Source: Bacteroidaceae bacterium | Lineage (GTDB): Bacteria > Bacteroidota > Bacteroidia > Bacteroidales > Bacteroidaceae | Assembly: GCA_017524545.1 (NCBI GenBank) | Contig: JAFXVN010000046.1 | Coordinates: forward strand, 1 to 64,000 | Length of the DNA stretch: 64,000 nt | Direction: 5' to 3' | The notes under the pieces: generated by a model | Told to the model about the DNA's origin: nothing | The model's input: only the letters and a program-made list of their open reading frames with translations | Databases searched by the model: none | In this document: positions 49,193 through 57,747 of the stretch, piece by piece | Numbering within the stretch: the first letter of the stretch is position 1 | How the letters are laid out: every line of letters starts with the position of its first letter | Made by a program: the position numbers and the translations under genes

Positions 49193-50890
49193 ATGGCAAC
49201 AACAGACGACAAGAAGGTCATCTTCTCGATGGTCGGGGTGAGCAAAGTCATCCAGCAGAACCAGAAGCAAGTCCTCAAAAACATATACCTCTCCTTCTTC
49301 TACGGCGCAAAGATTGGCATCGTAGGCATGAACGGTGCGGGCAAGTCAACCCTGATGAAGATAATTGCGGGCATCGAGCAGCAGTATCAGGGCAATGTGG
49401 TGTGGAGTCCGGGCTACAGCGTGGGCTACTTGGAGCAGGAACCCAAGCTCGACGACAGCAAGACGGTCATCGAGGTGGTGAAGGAGGGCGTGCAGCACAT
49501 CGTGGATGCCCTGCAGGAATACGAGGACATCAACGTGAAATTCGGTTTGCCCGAATTTTATGAAGACGAGAACAAGATGAACCAGCTCTTCACGCGCCAA
49601 GGCGAGCTGCAGGACATCATCGACAGCACCGATGCCTGGAACCTCGACAGCAAGCTGGAGCGGGCAATGGACGCGCTTCGCTGTCCGCCTGCCGACCAGC
49701 CCATCAACACACTGAGCGGTGGCGAACGCCGCCGAGTTGCACTCTGCCGCCTGCTCCTTCAGAAGCCCGACGTGCTGCTGCTCGACGAGCCGACGAACCA
49801 TCTTGATGCTGAAAGCATTGACTGGCTGGAACAACACCTCACGCAATACGAAGGCACGGTCATCGCCGTGACGCACGACCGCTATTTCCTCGACGACGTG
49901 GCTGGCTGGATTCTCGAACTCGACCGAGGCGAAGGCATCCCCTGGCAGGGCAACTACTCCTCGTGGCTCGAACAGAAGACGAAGCGCATGGAGCAGGAAG
50001 AGAAGGTGGCAAGCAAGCGCCGCAAGACGCTGGAGCGCGAGCTGGAATGGGTGCGCATGTCGCCCAAGGCACGTCAGGCAAAGGGCAAGGCGCGCTTGAA
50101 CAGCTACGACAAACTGCTTAACGAAGAGCAGAAGGAGCGCGAGGAGAAGCTGGAAATCTTCATCCCCAACGGGCCGCGCCTTGGCAACAAGGTCATCGAG
50201 GCACACGGCGTCTGCAAGGCTTTCGGCGAGAAGCAGCTGATAAAGAACCTCGACTTTATGCTCCCGCCGGGCGGCATCGTGGGCGTCATCGGCCCGAATG
50301 GTGCTGGCAAGACAACGCTCTTCCGCATGATAATGGGACTGGAGAAGCCCGATGCCGGCACATTCGAGGTGGGCGAGACGGTCAAAATCTCTTACGTTGA
50401 CCAGAGCCACAAGGACATCAAGGCCGACCAGTCCGTTTATCAGGTCATCAGCCAGGGCAACGAGCTGATGCGCATGGGCGGTCGCGACATCAATTGCCGC
50501 GCTTACCTGAGCCGCTTCAACTTCAGCGGTGCCGACCAAGAGAAGAAGTGCGGCGTGCTCTCCGGCGGTGAACGTAACCGCCTGCACCTCGCCATGGCAC
50601 TCAAACAGGAAGGCAATGTGCTGTTGCTCGACGAACCGACCAACGACATCGATGTCAACACCCTGCGTGCCCTGGAGGAAGGTCTGGAGAACTTCGCCGG
50701 CTGTGCCGTCGTCATCAGCCACGACCGTTGGTTCCTCGACCGCATCTGCACCCACATCCTCGCCTACGAAGGCGATGGCAATGTCTTCTACTTCGAAGGC
50801 AGCTATACCGACTACGAAGCCAACAAGCTCAAACGCCTCGGCCTCGAAGAGCCGAAGAGGATACGCTATCGCAAACTTATGGACGACTAA
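49193..50890 (+). CDS. ettA: ABC-F protein, energy-dependent translational throttle EttA
   Basis: 565 residues, the EttA length. Two ABC domains without membrane segments: Walker A GMNGAGKST and GPNGAGKTT, signatures LSGGERRRVALC and LSGGERNRLHLA, Walker B LLLDEPTNHLD and LLLDEPTNDID. The linker between them has the EttA-type helical arm (ASKRRKTLERELEWVRMSPK). EttA binds the ribosomal E site and gates the first peptide bond according to ATP level. It starts 4 bp after the CpxP-like gene. Confidence 0.94.
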   Translation: MATTDDKKVIFSMVGVSKVIQQNQKQVLKNIYLSFFYGAKIGIVGMNGAGKSTLMKIIAGIEQQYQGNVVWSPGYSVGYLEQEPKLDDSKTVIEVVKEGVQHIVDALQEYEDINVKFGLPEFYEDENKMNQLFTRQGELQDIIDSTDAWNLDSKLERAMDALRCPPADQPINTLSGGERRRVALCRLLLQKPDVLLLDEPTNHLDAESIDWLEQHLTQYEGTVIAVTHDRYFLDDVAGWILELDRGEGIPWQGNYSSWLEQKTKRMEQEEKVASKRRKTLERELEWVRMSPKARQAKGKARLNSYDKLLNEEQKEREEKLEIFIPNGPRLGNKVIEAHGVCKAFGEKQLIKNLDFMLPPGGIVGVIGPNGAGKTTLFRMIMGLEKPDAGTFEVGETVKISYVDQSHKDIKADQSVYQVISQGNELMRMGGRDINCRAYLSRFNFSGADQEKKCGVLSGGERNRLHLAMALKQEGNVLLLDEPTNDIDVNTLRALEEGLENFAGCAVVISHDRWFLDRICTHILAYEGDGNVFYFEGSYTDYEANKLKRLGLEEPKRIRYRKLMDD

Positions 50891-50891
50891 T

Positions 50892-50953
50892 TTTATTTAC
50901 GATTTGACGATTTACGATTTACGATTTATTTACGATTCGATTATTTAGTTATT
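50892..50953. repeat. TTTACGATTT repeat, left arm next to the four-helix-bundle gene
   Basis: Five units (atttacgatttgacgattta, then more TTTACGATT and ttagttattta) directly before the ATG at 50955. Complementary to the right arm at 51316-51378. Confidence 0.75.
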
Positions 50954-50954
50954 T

Positions 50955-51341
50955 ATGACTAAGGATGAGCTTCGTGAACGTATGACTGGGTTTGCTGTCC
51001 GAATCGTCAAGATGGTGGACTCCCTGCCATCGACGATTGCCGGTAATGCAATAGCACGTCAGATTGTCCGCTCTGGCACATCGCCTTCTGCCAACTACAG
51101 GGCTGCTTGCCTTGCAAAGTCCGATAAGGATTTCATAAATAAGCTGAAGATGGTAGAAGAGGAACTTGACGAGACATGCCATTGGCTTGACATTATCATG
51201 CGTAGCCAATTGATGAATGAATCGCGCTTGAAGCCATTGCATCAAGAATGCTGCGAATTACTTAACATCATTGCAAAATCCATCGTAACGACTAAAGCCC
51301 GAATCAATACCGATGAAATAGTTAAATCAAACAAATCGTAA
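50955..51341 (+). CDS. Four-helix-bundle protein of the 23S rRNA intervening-sequence (S23/IVP) family
   Basis: 128 residues: ELRERMTGFAVRIVKMVDSL, QIVRSGTSPSANYRAACLAK, DFINKLKMVEEELDETCHWL, then ECCELLNIIAKSIV. This is the S23/IVP four-helix-bundle pattern (RS..S...N..EA..A.S..DF..K......E..E...WL). These proteins were first found encoded inside intervening sequences of 23S rRNA; free-standing copies have unknown function, perhaps RNA or nucleic-acid binding. Here the gene sits between two oppositely oriented TTTACGATTT repeat arms. The right arm supplies its last codons (DEIVKSNKS), much as the original IVS genes sit within a stem. Confidence 0.82.
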   Translation: MTKDELRERMTGFAVRIVKMVDSLPSTIAGNAIARQIVRSGTSPSANYRAACLAKSDKDFINKLKMVEEELDETCHWLDIIMRSQLMNESRLKPLHQECCELLNIIAKSIVTTKARINTDEIVKSNKS

Positions 51342-51378
51342 ATAAATAGTAAATAGTAAATAGTCAAATAGTAAATAA
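51316..51378. repeat. AAATAGTAAATCGTAAAT repeat, right arm and DUF3737 leader
   Basis: Units such as AAATCGTAAATAAATAGTAA are complementary to the left arm at 50892-50953. They overlap the 3' end of the four-helix-bundle gene and end 8 nt before the DUF3737 ATG. Confidence 0.75.
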
Positions 51379-51385
51379 AGGTAAG

Positions 51386-52240
51386 ATGGTTGTTATAAGG
51401 GATAAGGAATACGGCGGCGAGAGACCGTTATATAGATTGCGAGATGCCCAGTTGGAACGTGTGACCATCCATCTTGGCGAGTCGAGCATCAAGGAGAGCG
51501 GCAACATCGAAGCCTATGACTGCACGTTTCAGGGCAAGTACGTCTTCTGGGAGTGCCGCAAGTTCCTTGCCGAGAATTGCCACTTCGAGACGTCGGCACG
51601 CTCCTCGCTCTGGTACAGCGAGAACGGCACACTAAGCCACTGCCTGGTGGATGCGCCCAAGATGTTTCGCCGGATGCAGGGCATAGAGCTACTGGACTGC
51701 CGCTTTACCGACGGACAGGAGATGCTGTGGGACTGCGACCGCGTCAACATCAAGGACTGCGAGATTCTGAATGCCGACTATCTGTGTATGCATACCGACA
51801 ACATCCGCATCGACAAGCTGCACCTCGAAGGCAACTACGCCTTCCAGTACAGCAAGAACGTGGAAATCAAGGACTCCCTCCTCAACAGCAAGGACGCACT
51901 TTGGGACACGGAGAACGTCACCATCACCGACAGCGAAATCAACGGCGAGTACCTCGGCTGGTACAGCCGGGGGCTGACACTCATCCGCTGCCACATCACA
52001 GGCGAGCAGCCGCTTTGCTACTGCAAGAACCTGACCCTCGTCGATTGTACCTTCGGCCCTGACTGCAACTATATCCTTGAGTACAGCACCGTAAAGGCAA
52101 CCATCAAGGGAGACGTCACGAGCCTTCGCAACCCGACCAGCGGCAGCATCACCATCGAAGGGCATATCGGGGAACTCATTATCGACCAGAATCAAAAGGC
52201 ACCGGCAGACTGTACAATAAATGAAGTACACCCAGCGTAA
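51386..52240 (+). CDS. DUF3737 family protein (beta-helix-like)
   Basis: 284 residues made of repeating short strands with a period of about 20 residues: IEAYDCTFQGKYVFWECRKF, ESSIKESGN, NVEIKDSLLNSKDALWDTEN, VTITDSEINGEYLGWYSRGL. This is the DUF3737 pattern, predicted to be a right-handed beta helix like pectate-lyase folds. It has no signal peptide, so it is cytoplasmic; the function is unknown. It overlaps the MATE gene by 20 bp, implying translational coupling, so a role linked to export or detoxification is possible. Confidence 0.85.
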   Translation: MVVIRDKEYGGERPLYRLRDAQLERVTIHLGESSIKESGNIEAYDCTFQGKYVFWECRKFLAENCHFETSARSSLWYSENGTLSHCLVDAPKMFRRMQGIELLDCRFTDGQEMLWDCDRVNIKDCEILNADYLCMHTDNIRIDKLHLEGNYAFQYSKNVEIKDSLLNSKDALWDTENVTITDSEINGEYLGWYSRGLTLIRCHITGEQPLCYCKNLTLVDCTFGPDCNYILEYSTVKATIKGDVTSLRNPTSGSITIEGHIGELIIDQNQKAPADCTINEVHPA

Positions 52241-53681
52241 AGACAGGTTGCTCTCGCTCATACGAGAAGGCGGCAAGCTCGACTGGATGTCACAAGTCAA
52301 GCTTACCGCCTTGCTTAGTTTCCCAAGCATGATGGCACAGATGGTGCACATCATGATGCAGTATATCGATGCCAGTATGGTGGGAAGCCTCGGTGCAGAA
52401 GCCAGCGCAAGCATCGGCTTGGTCAGCACCAGCATCTGGCTCTTCGGCAGCCTGTGTGCAGCAGCCAGCGTAGGCTTCTATGTTCAGGTGGCGCACAAGA
52501 TTGGTGCCAACGACTTCGCAGGAGCGCGGGAAGTGCTGAGGCAGAGCTTCATGTCGTGCCTGTTGTTTGCCTTGATATTGAGCGGCATTGGCGTGGGCAT
52601 CAGCGGTTCCCTACCCCATTGGCTTGGCGGAGGCGACGATATTTGCCACGATGCCACCCTCTACTTCATGTTCTTCTCGATGTGCCTGCCCTTCGCGATG
52701 CTCAACTCGCTCTGTGCCGGTATGCTCCGCTGCAGCGGCAACATGCACATCCCCAGCATCCTGAACATCTGCCTTTGCCTGCTCGATGTGTTCTTCAACT
52801 GGCTGCTCATCTTCCCCACACGCACCTATCATTTACCATTTACCATTTACGATTTACCATTTGTTGGCGGTCAATGGTCAATAACGATACCCGGTGCGGG
52901 TCTTGGTGTCGTGGGAGCCGTGCTTGGCACTGCCATTGCATACGCCATCTGCTCCCTGCTGATGTGCTACTTTACCGTTGTCCGCAGCAAAGAGCTTTCA
53001 CTCAAACAGGACAGCGACACCTTTATCCCACAGCTTGCCACCCTGCGCGAGAGCTTCCGCATTGCTGCGCCGATTGCCGTGGAGCACGCCATTATTTGCG
53101 GCGCACAGATAGTAAGTACGATTATTGTTGCACCTTTGGGCACCGTCGCCATTGCTGCCAACAGCTTCGGCATCACGGTCGAAGCCCTCTGCTACATGCC
53201 TGGCTACGGCATTGGCGACGCTGCCACCACGCTTGTGGGGCAGAGCCTTGGGGCAGGCCGTCGTTTCCTGGCACGCAGCTTCGGACGCATCACGCTTGGC
53301 ATGGGCATGACGCTTATGACTCTGATGGCTGTGGTGATGTACTGCTATTCGCCTGCCCTGCTCAGCATTATGACCCCCGATGTGGCGGTACAGGAGCTGA
53401 CGGTGACGGTGCTGCGCATCGAAGCCTTTGCCGAACCCATGTTTGCCGCCAGCATCGTCTGCTACGGCATCTTCGTCGGTGCCCGCGACACACTGATTCC
53501 ATGCACGATGAATCTAACAAGCATCTGGATGGTCCGCATCACGCTTGCCTACCTGCTTGCCTCTACAATGGGGCTGCAAGGCGTATGGATTGCTATGGCT
53601 ATCGAACTTTGCTTCCGAGGCATCATCTTCCTGATAAGGTTCAGAGGCGACGGATGGCTGAAGAAAGTGCATAGTTCATAG
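52221..53681 (+). CDS. MATE-family multidrug/metabolite efflux transporter
   Basis: 486 residues, twelve membrane segments in two similar halves. MATE hallmarks: FPSMMAQMVHIMMQYIDASM in helix 1, and APIAVEHAIICGAQIVSTII opening the second half. These transporters export cationic drugs or metabolites using Na+ or H+. Residues 204-214 (HLPFTIYDLPF) are encoded by a TTTACCATTTACGATTT repeat at 52830-52863 inserted in frame in a loop between membrane segments. The ATG at 52221 overlaps the DUF3737 gene. Confidence 0.92.
   Translation: MKYTQRKDRLLSLIREGGKLDWMSQVKLTALLSFPSMMAQMVHIMMQYIDASMVGSLGAEASASIGLVSTSIWLFGSLCAAASVGFYVQVAHKIGANDFAGAREVLRQSFMSCLLFALILSGIGVGISGSLPHWLGGGDDICHDATLYFMFFSMCLPFAMLNSLCAGMLRCSGNMHIPSILNICLCLLDVFFNWLLIFPTRTYHLPFTIYDLPFVGGQWSITIPGAGLGVVGAVLGTAIAYAICSLLMCYFTVVRSKELSLKQDSDTFIPQLATLRESFRIAAPIAVEHAIICGAQIVSTIIVAPLGTVAIAANSFGITVEALCYMPGYGIGDAATTLVGQSLGAGRRFLARSFGRITLGMGMTLMTLMAVVMYCYSPALLSIMTPDVAVQELTVTVLRIEAFAEPMFAASIVCYGIFVGARDTLIPCTMNLTSIWMVRITLAYLLASTMGLQGVWIAMAIELCFRGIIFLIRFRGDGWLKKVHSS
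52830..52863. repeat. TTTACCATTTACGATTT repeat inserted within the MATE gene
   Basis: Four ATTTACC/ATTTACG units (atttaccatttaccatttac) in frame, AT-rich against a GC-richer gene. Same family as the intergenic TTTACGATTT arrays. Confidence 0.7.
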
Positions 53682-53773
53682 TCCATAGTTCATAGTTAGG
53701 CTACGCCCTAGAACGCAGCGAATTGAGCGAACAAATAACTATGAACTATGGACTATGGACTATGAACTATAGA
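53682..53773. repeat. CATAGTTCATAGTCC inverted repeat between convergent genes
   Basis: Left arm ATAGTTCATAGTCCATAGTT and right arm AACTATGAACTATGGACTAT around a 36-nt core (ggctacgccctagaacgcag...). It lies between the 3' ends of the MATE and Na/Pi genes, so it could also act as a bidirectional terminator-like stem. Confidence 0.8.
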
Positions 53774-55513
53774 CTAAGATTGCATTTTCGTTCCTGTGCG
53801 AGCCTCAACGACGTTAACCACATAGTCACCCAGCTTCTCACAACCGTTGATGAGATCCATGTAGATGGTGCCTATGCCGTAGGTGTACTTGTGGTTGTTG
53901 ATGTCGATGATGTTCTGTGACTTCAGTTGGTCGCGGTAGTTGTTTATCTCGGTTTCCGTGTTATAGCAACGATAGACGTTGAAGGAGTCCTTACGTCCGC
54001 TGAGCAGTTGGTTCATCTGCGTCAGGGCTTGGTTCGTGAGGTTCATCATGGCGTGGAGGTGCTGATACTGCTCTTCTGTGAAGTGTTCTTTATTGCCCTG
54101 AACTTTCATGTTGATGGTATGCGCCATGTTGTAGCATGAGTCGCCGATGCTTTCAACTTCGGATATTTCGCGAAGCATGGCACGTATCTTTGCTTTTGTG
54201 TCGTCGCTCAGGTGGGCATCGCTCACCTGGTCGAGGTAGTCTGCAATGCTTATCTCCATGTTGTCCGCTATGTCCTCATACTTCTCGATGCGGCTGAAGA
54301 GCTTGTTGAACTTGTCTTTATCCTTCTCGGTGAGCAGTTCGCACACCATGCCGAACATACGCTGGATGCGGTTGCTGAAGGAGGCTATCTCCTTGTGTGC
54401 CTCGAGGACAGAGAGTTCGGGGGTCTTCATGATGCCGGCTGTGATGAAGTGCAGATGGAAATCTTCCTCCTCGTGCGTCTTTTTGGGTTTGATGGCCCAG
54501 CACACAAGTTTCTCGATGTAGGGGATGAACCAGATGAGGATAAACGTGTTTACCAGGTTGAAACATGTGTGGAAAGCGGCGAGCACGAAGTTCAGCTTGG
54601 CGGCATTGGCCATGAATGCTTCCACTCCGGCGGTCTCTTTTGTCATCTCCACGTCGTAGCCCACGAAGCCGCAGACGGCATCGACGAAGGGACGGAAGAC
54701 GAAGAGAATCCATATCACGCCGAAGGTGTTGAAGAACATGTGCGAGAATGCGGCGCGGCGGGCCTGTGTGTTGGCCGAGAGGGCGGCAAGGTTCGAGGTG
54801 ATGGTGGTGCCGATGTTCTCACCCATCACCAATGCGATGCCCTGATATATGGGCATGGCTCCTGTGGAACAGAGCAGCATGGTGAGTGCCATCACGGCTG
54901 CCGAAGACTGCACGCAGAACGTGAGCACGCCACCGAGAAGCAGGAAGATGATGGTGGTGGAGAAGGCATTGGGGTCGAACGACATGAAGAATTCGGTCAC
55001 AGCCGGGTTGTTGCCCATGTCGAGGGATGTACCTGTTGCCTTCAGCGTGGTCAGGCCCAGAAGCAGAAGTCCGAGGCCGAAGAGGAAATCGCCAATGTAC
55101 CGATGCTTCTTCATGTAAATCAATATGATGCCTACGAAGAAGCCTATGTAGGAGACGAAACTGATGTCGAAGGTTGCAGCCTGCCCGCCTCCAGACGTAC
55201 CGACAGCCATTATCCATGCCGTCAGCGTTGTGCCGATATTGGCACCCATGATGACGGAGATGGCCTGAGCAAGCGTCAGCAATCCGGCATTTACGAACGA
55301 GACCGTCATGACGGTTGTGGCGGTGGAGGACTGGACGGAGACCGTGACCAGCATACCTGTAAGCACACCTGTGAAACGGTTAGTGGTCATAGCGCCAAGG
55401 ACGTGACGCAACTGTGGGCCAGCCATTTTCTGCAAGGCCTCGCTCATCGACTTCATGCCGAACATGAGCAATGCCAAGGAACCCAAAAGCTTAAAGATTA
55501 CAAGCAGGGACAT
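53774..55513 (-). CDS. Na/Pi cotransporter family protein with PhoU-like domain
   Basis: 579 residues. Two membrane halves each with the Na/Pi-cotransporter repeat: GVLTGMLVTVSVQSSTATTV and VLTFCVQSSAAVMALTMLL (QSS motifs), plus GANIGTTLTAWIM and GENIGTTITSNLAA. The C-terminal third is a PhoU-like helical bundle (RIQRMFGMVCELLTEKDKDK, EVESIGDSCYNMAHTINM). This is the YjbB/NptA-like architecture, moving phosphate or another anion with Na+; direction is uncertain. Promoter -7 box on the minus strand at 55574-55581. Confidence 0.92.
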   Translation of the reverse strand: MSLLVIFKLLGSLALLMFGMKSMSEALQKMAGPQLRHVLGAMTTNRFTGVLTGMLVTVSVQSSTATTVMTVSFVNAGLLTLAQAISVIMGANIGTTLTAWIMAVGTSGGGQAATFDISFVSYIGFFVGIILIYMKKHRYIGDFLFGLGLLLLGLTTLKATGTSLDMGNNPAVTEFFMSFDPNAFSTTIIFLLLGGVLTFCVQSSAAVMALTMLLCSTGAMPIYQGIALVMGENIGTTITSNLAALSANTQARRAAFSHMFFNTFGVIWILFVFRPFVDAVCGFVGYDVEMTKETAGVEAFMANAAKLNFVLAAFHTCFNLVNTFILIWFIPYIEKLVCWAIKPKKTHEEEDFHLHFITAGIMKTPELSVLEAHKEIASFSNRIQRMFGMVCELLTEKDKDKFNKLFSRIEKYEDIADNMEISIADYLDQVSDAHLSDDTKAKIRAMLREISEVESIGDSCYNMAHTINMKVQGNKEHFTEEQYQHLHAMMNLTNQALTQMNQLLSGRKDSFNVYRCYNTETEINNYRDQLKSQNIIDINNHKYTYGIGTIYMDLINGCEKLGDYVVNVVEARTGTKMQS

Positions 55514-55573
55514 ACCTTAAGAATTAAAAATTAGCGGTGAAGAGGAGCACATGTACTTTTCACTTTCTGCGTG

Positions 55574-55581
55574 CAAAGTTA
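55574..55581 (-). promoter_or_regulatory. Promoter -7 box TAACTTTG for the Na/Pi cotransporter
   Basis: Plus-strand CAAAGTTA, read on the minus strand, about 60 nt from the start codon. Confidence 0.7.
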
Positions 55582-55658
55582 CAAAAAATAATTAAGAAAG
55601 TAAGGATCAGTGTTAAGAAATTTTATGTTTTGCAACTCTTTTCACAGGGGATACGAAA

Positions 55659-55742
55659 ACGAGGCGTGGCTCGTTGGTTATAAGAGCACGCCTCGTCAGT
55701 CATAAACGCACGCTCTTCGGGCCGTAAGAGCGTGCCTCGTTT
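55659..55742 (-). terminator. Nested GC-rich hairpins downstream of aspS
   Basis: Two stems: GCACGCTCTT / AAGAGCGTGC just after the aspS stop, and ACGAGGCGTG / CACGCCTCGT further on. On the minus strand the latter is followed by TTTTCG. The repeated AAGAGC(A/G)(C/T)GCCTCGT motif appears two to three times. Probably aspS transcription termination built from a repeat. Confidence 0.65.
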
Positions 55743-55743
55743 T

Positions 55744-57525
55744 TCACTTCACTTTGATGCAGAGTTCGTCGAGCTGCTTTTGGTCGATTGGGCCGGGAGC
55801 GTCGAGCATAACGTCGCGCCCGCTGTTGTTCTTCGGGAAGGCGATGCAGTCGCGGATGCTGTCGAGTTCTGCAAAGAGGCTGACAAAGCGGTCCAGACCG
55901 TAGGCGAGTCCGCCGTGAGGGGGTGCGCCGTACTTGAAGGCGTTCATCAGGAAGCCGAACTTCTGCTGCGCCTCTTCGGGCGTGAAGCCAAGTATCTCGA
56001 ATATCTTCTGCTGGAGCTTGGCATCGTGGATACGGATGCTGCCGCCGCCGACCTCCACACCGTTCACCACCATATCGTAGGCATTGGCACGCACGCTGGC
56101 AGGGTCTGTGTCGAGCAGAGGAATGTCCTCGGGCTTGGGCGAAGTGAAGGGATGGTGCATGGCCATGAGGCGCTGCTCCTCGTCGCTCCACTCGTACATT
56201 GGGAAGTCGATGACCCAGAGGCAGGAGTACTTGCTCTTGTCACGCAGTCCCATGCGGCTGCCCATCTCCAAGCGGAGTTCGCTGAGCTGCTTGCGCACCT
56301 TCATGGCGTCGGGGCCACAGAGGATGAGGATGAGGTCGCCGGGCTTGGCGTTCATCTTCTCCTTGAGTACTTCGAGGTTCTCGGGAGTATAGAACTTATC
56401 AACGGAACTCTTCACGCTGCCGTCCTCGCCGACGCGGGCATAGACGAGACCCTTTGCACCCACCTGCGGACGCTTCACGAAGTCGGTCAGCTGGTCGAGC
56501 TGCTTTCTTGTATAGACAGCCTGACCCTCGCAGCAGATGGCACCGATGTAGGCTGCTTCGTCGAACACTTGGAAGCCAGCGGGGAAGATGCTCTCGACGA
56601 TTTCGCGGGAGGCATTGTCGGGCTGGTTGTTCTTCAGCTCCACAAACTTCATGCCGAAACGTGTGTCGGGCTTGTCGCTGCCATAGTACTTCATCGCGTC
56701 GGCCCACGTCATGCGTGGCAGCTTGGGGATGTCGATGCCTTTGAGCGTCTTGAAGAGGTGGCGGCTCATGCCCTCGAACATCTGCAGGATGTCTTCCTGC
56801 TCCACAAACGACATCTCGCAGTCAATCTGTGTGAACTCAGGCTGGCGGTCGGCACGCAAGTCTTCGTCGCGGAAGCACTTCACGATTTGGAAGTACCTGT
56901 CCATGCCGCTGACCATCAGCAGCTGCTTCAAGGTCTGAGGGCTTTGCGGCAAAGCATAGAACTGCCCGGGGTTCATGCGGCTTGGCACCACGAAGTCGCG
57001 GGCGCCTTCGGGCGTGCTGTTCACCAGGACAGGTGTCTCTATCTCGAGGAAGCCTTGCTGGTCAAGGTAACGACGCACCTCGAAAGCAAACTTATGGCGC
57101 AGCTCGAGGTTCTTGCGCACGCAGGGGCGGCGCAGGTCGAGGTAGCGGTACTTCATGCGGATGTCGTCGCCGCCGTCGCTCTCCTCTTCGATGGTGAAGG
57201 GAGGCGTGAGGCTCTCGTTCAGAATGTTCAGCTCCGTGACGAGAATCTCGATGTCGCCCGTCGGAAGGTTCTTGTTCTTGGAATAACGCTCGGCGACTTC
57301 GCCTTTAGCCTGCACGACGAACTCGCGTCCCAAACGTCCGGCCTGTTGGCGCAGCTCCTCGGAAGCGTCTTCGTTGAAGGCAAGCTGAGTGATGCCGTAG
57401 CGGTCGCGCAGGTCAACAAACGTCAATGCGCCCAGGTTGTGAACACTCTGCACCCATCCTGCCAGGGTGACTTTCTCTCCTATGTTGGCGAGGCGCAGCT
57501 CGCCGCATGTTTTGGTTCTGTACAT
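55744..57525 (-). CDS. aspS: Aspartate--tRNA ligase
   Basis: 593 residues, bacterial-type AspRS. N-terminal OB fold ([34 protein letters not shown]), class II motif 1-2 region ([34 protein letters not shown]) and the bacterial GAD insertion (about residues 290-420). It ends with motif 3 [17 protein letters not shown]. Charges tRNA-Asp with aspartate. It lies immediately downstream of the tRNA-Lys gene on the same strand, and may share its promoter at 57693. Confidence 0.97.
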   Translation of the reverse strand: MYRTKTCGELRLANIGEKVTLAGWVQSVHNLGALTFVDLRDRYGITQLAFNEDASEELRQQAGRLGREFVVQAKGEVAERYSKNKNLPTGDIEILVTELNILNESLTPPFTIEEESDGGDDIRMKYRYLDLRRPCVRKNLELRHKFAFEVRRYLDQQGFLEIETPVLVNSTPEGARDFVVPSRMNPGQFYALPQSPQTLKQLLMVSGMDRYFQIVKCFRDEDLRADRQPEFTQIDCEMSFVEQEDILQMFEGMSRHLFKTLKGIDIPKLPRMTWADAMKYYGSDKPDTRFGMKFVELKNNQPDNASREIVESIFPAGFQVFDEAAYIGAICCEGQAVYTRKQLDQLTDFVKRPQVGAKGLVYARVGEDGSVKSSVDKFYTPENLEVLKEKMNAKPGDLILILCGPDAMKVRKQLSELRLEMGSRMGLRDKSKYSCLWVIDFPMYEWSDEEQRLMAMHHPFTSPKPEDIPLLDTDPASVRANAYDMVVNGVEVGGGSIRIHDAKLQQKIFEILGFTPEEAQQKFGFLMNAFKYGAPPHGGLAYGLDRFVSLFAELDSIRDCIAFPKNNSGRDVMLDAPGPIDQKQLDELCIKVK

Positions 57526-57597
57526 ATTTTTACCTCCATTTTTTACTTCTATTAAATAGTAAAGGATGAACTGTCATCCAGTCCATCCTTTACCTTG

Positions 57598-57670
57598 TAC
57601 GCCCTCAGGGGCTCGAACCCTGGACCCATTGATTAAGAGTCAATTGCTCTACCAACTGAGCTAAGGACGC
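57598..57670 (-). tRNA. tRNA-Lys (anticodon CTT)
   Basis: 73 nt on the minus strand. Acceptor GCGTCCT / AGGGCGT with discriminator A, U8-A9, D arm GCTC-AGTTGGTA-GAGC, anticodon stem ATTGA/TCAAT with loop CTCTTAA (anticodon CTT), variable GGGTC, T arm CAGGG-TTCGAGC-CCCTG. All stems pair (one G-U at the acceptor end). CCA is not encoded. Confidence 0.95.
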
Positions 57671-57692
57671 ATCTTTTTGTTGTTTGCGGGTG

Positions 57693-57700
57693 CAAAGGTA
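57693..57700 (-). promoter_or_regulatory. Promoter -7 box TACCTTTG for tRNA-Lys (and possibly aspS)
   Basis: Plus-strand CAAAGGTA, 23 nt upstream of the tRNA 5' end. Confidence 0.75.
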
Positions 57701-57747
57701 TGAACTTTTCTTTAATCCGCCAAATGTTTTGGCAACTTTTTTTAGTT

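Noticed and set aside
51316..51378. Possible CRISPR array from regularly spaced AT-rich units
   Set aside because: Units are 7-11 nt, directly tandem, with no unique spacers of 30 nt and no cas genes.
55732..57555. A frame of about 600 codons antisense to aspS
   Set aside because: Composition is that of reversed AspRS codons (rich in H, V, L, A); aspS carries all class II motifs.
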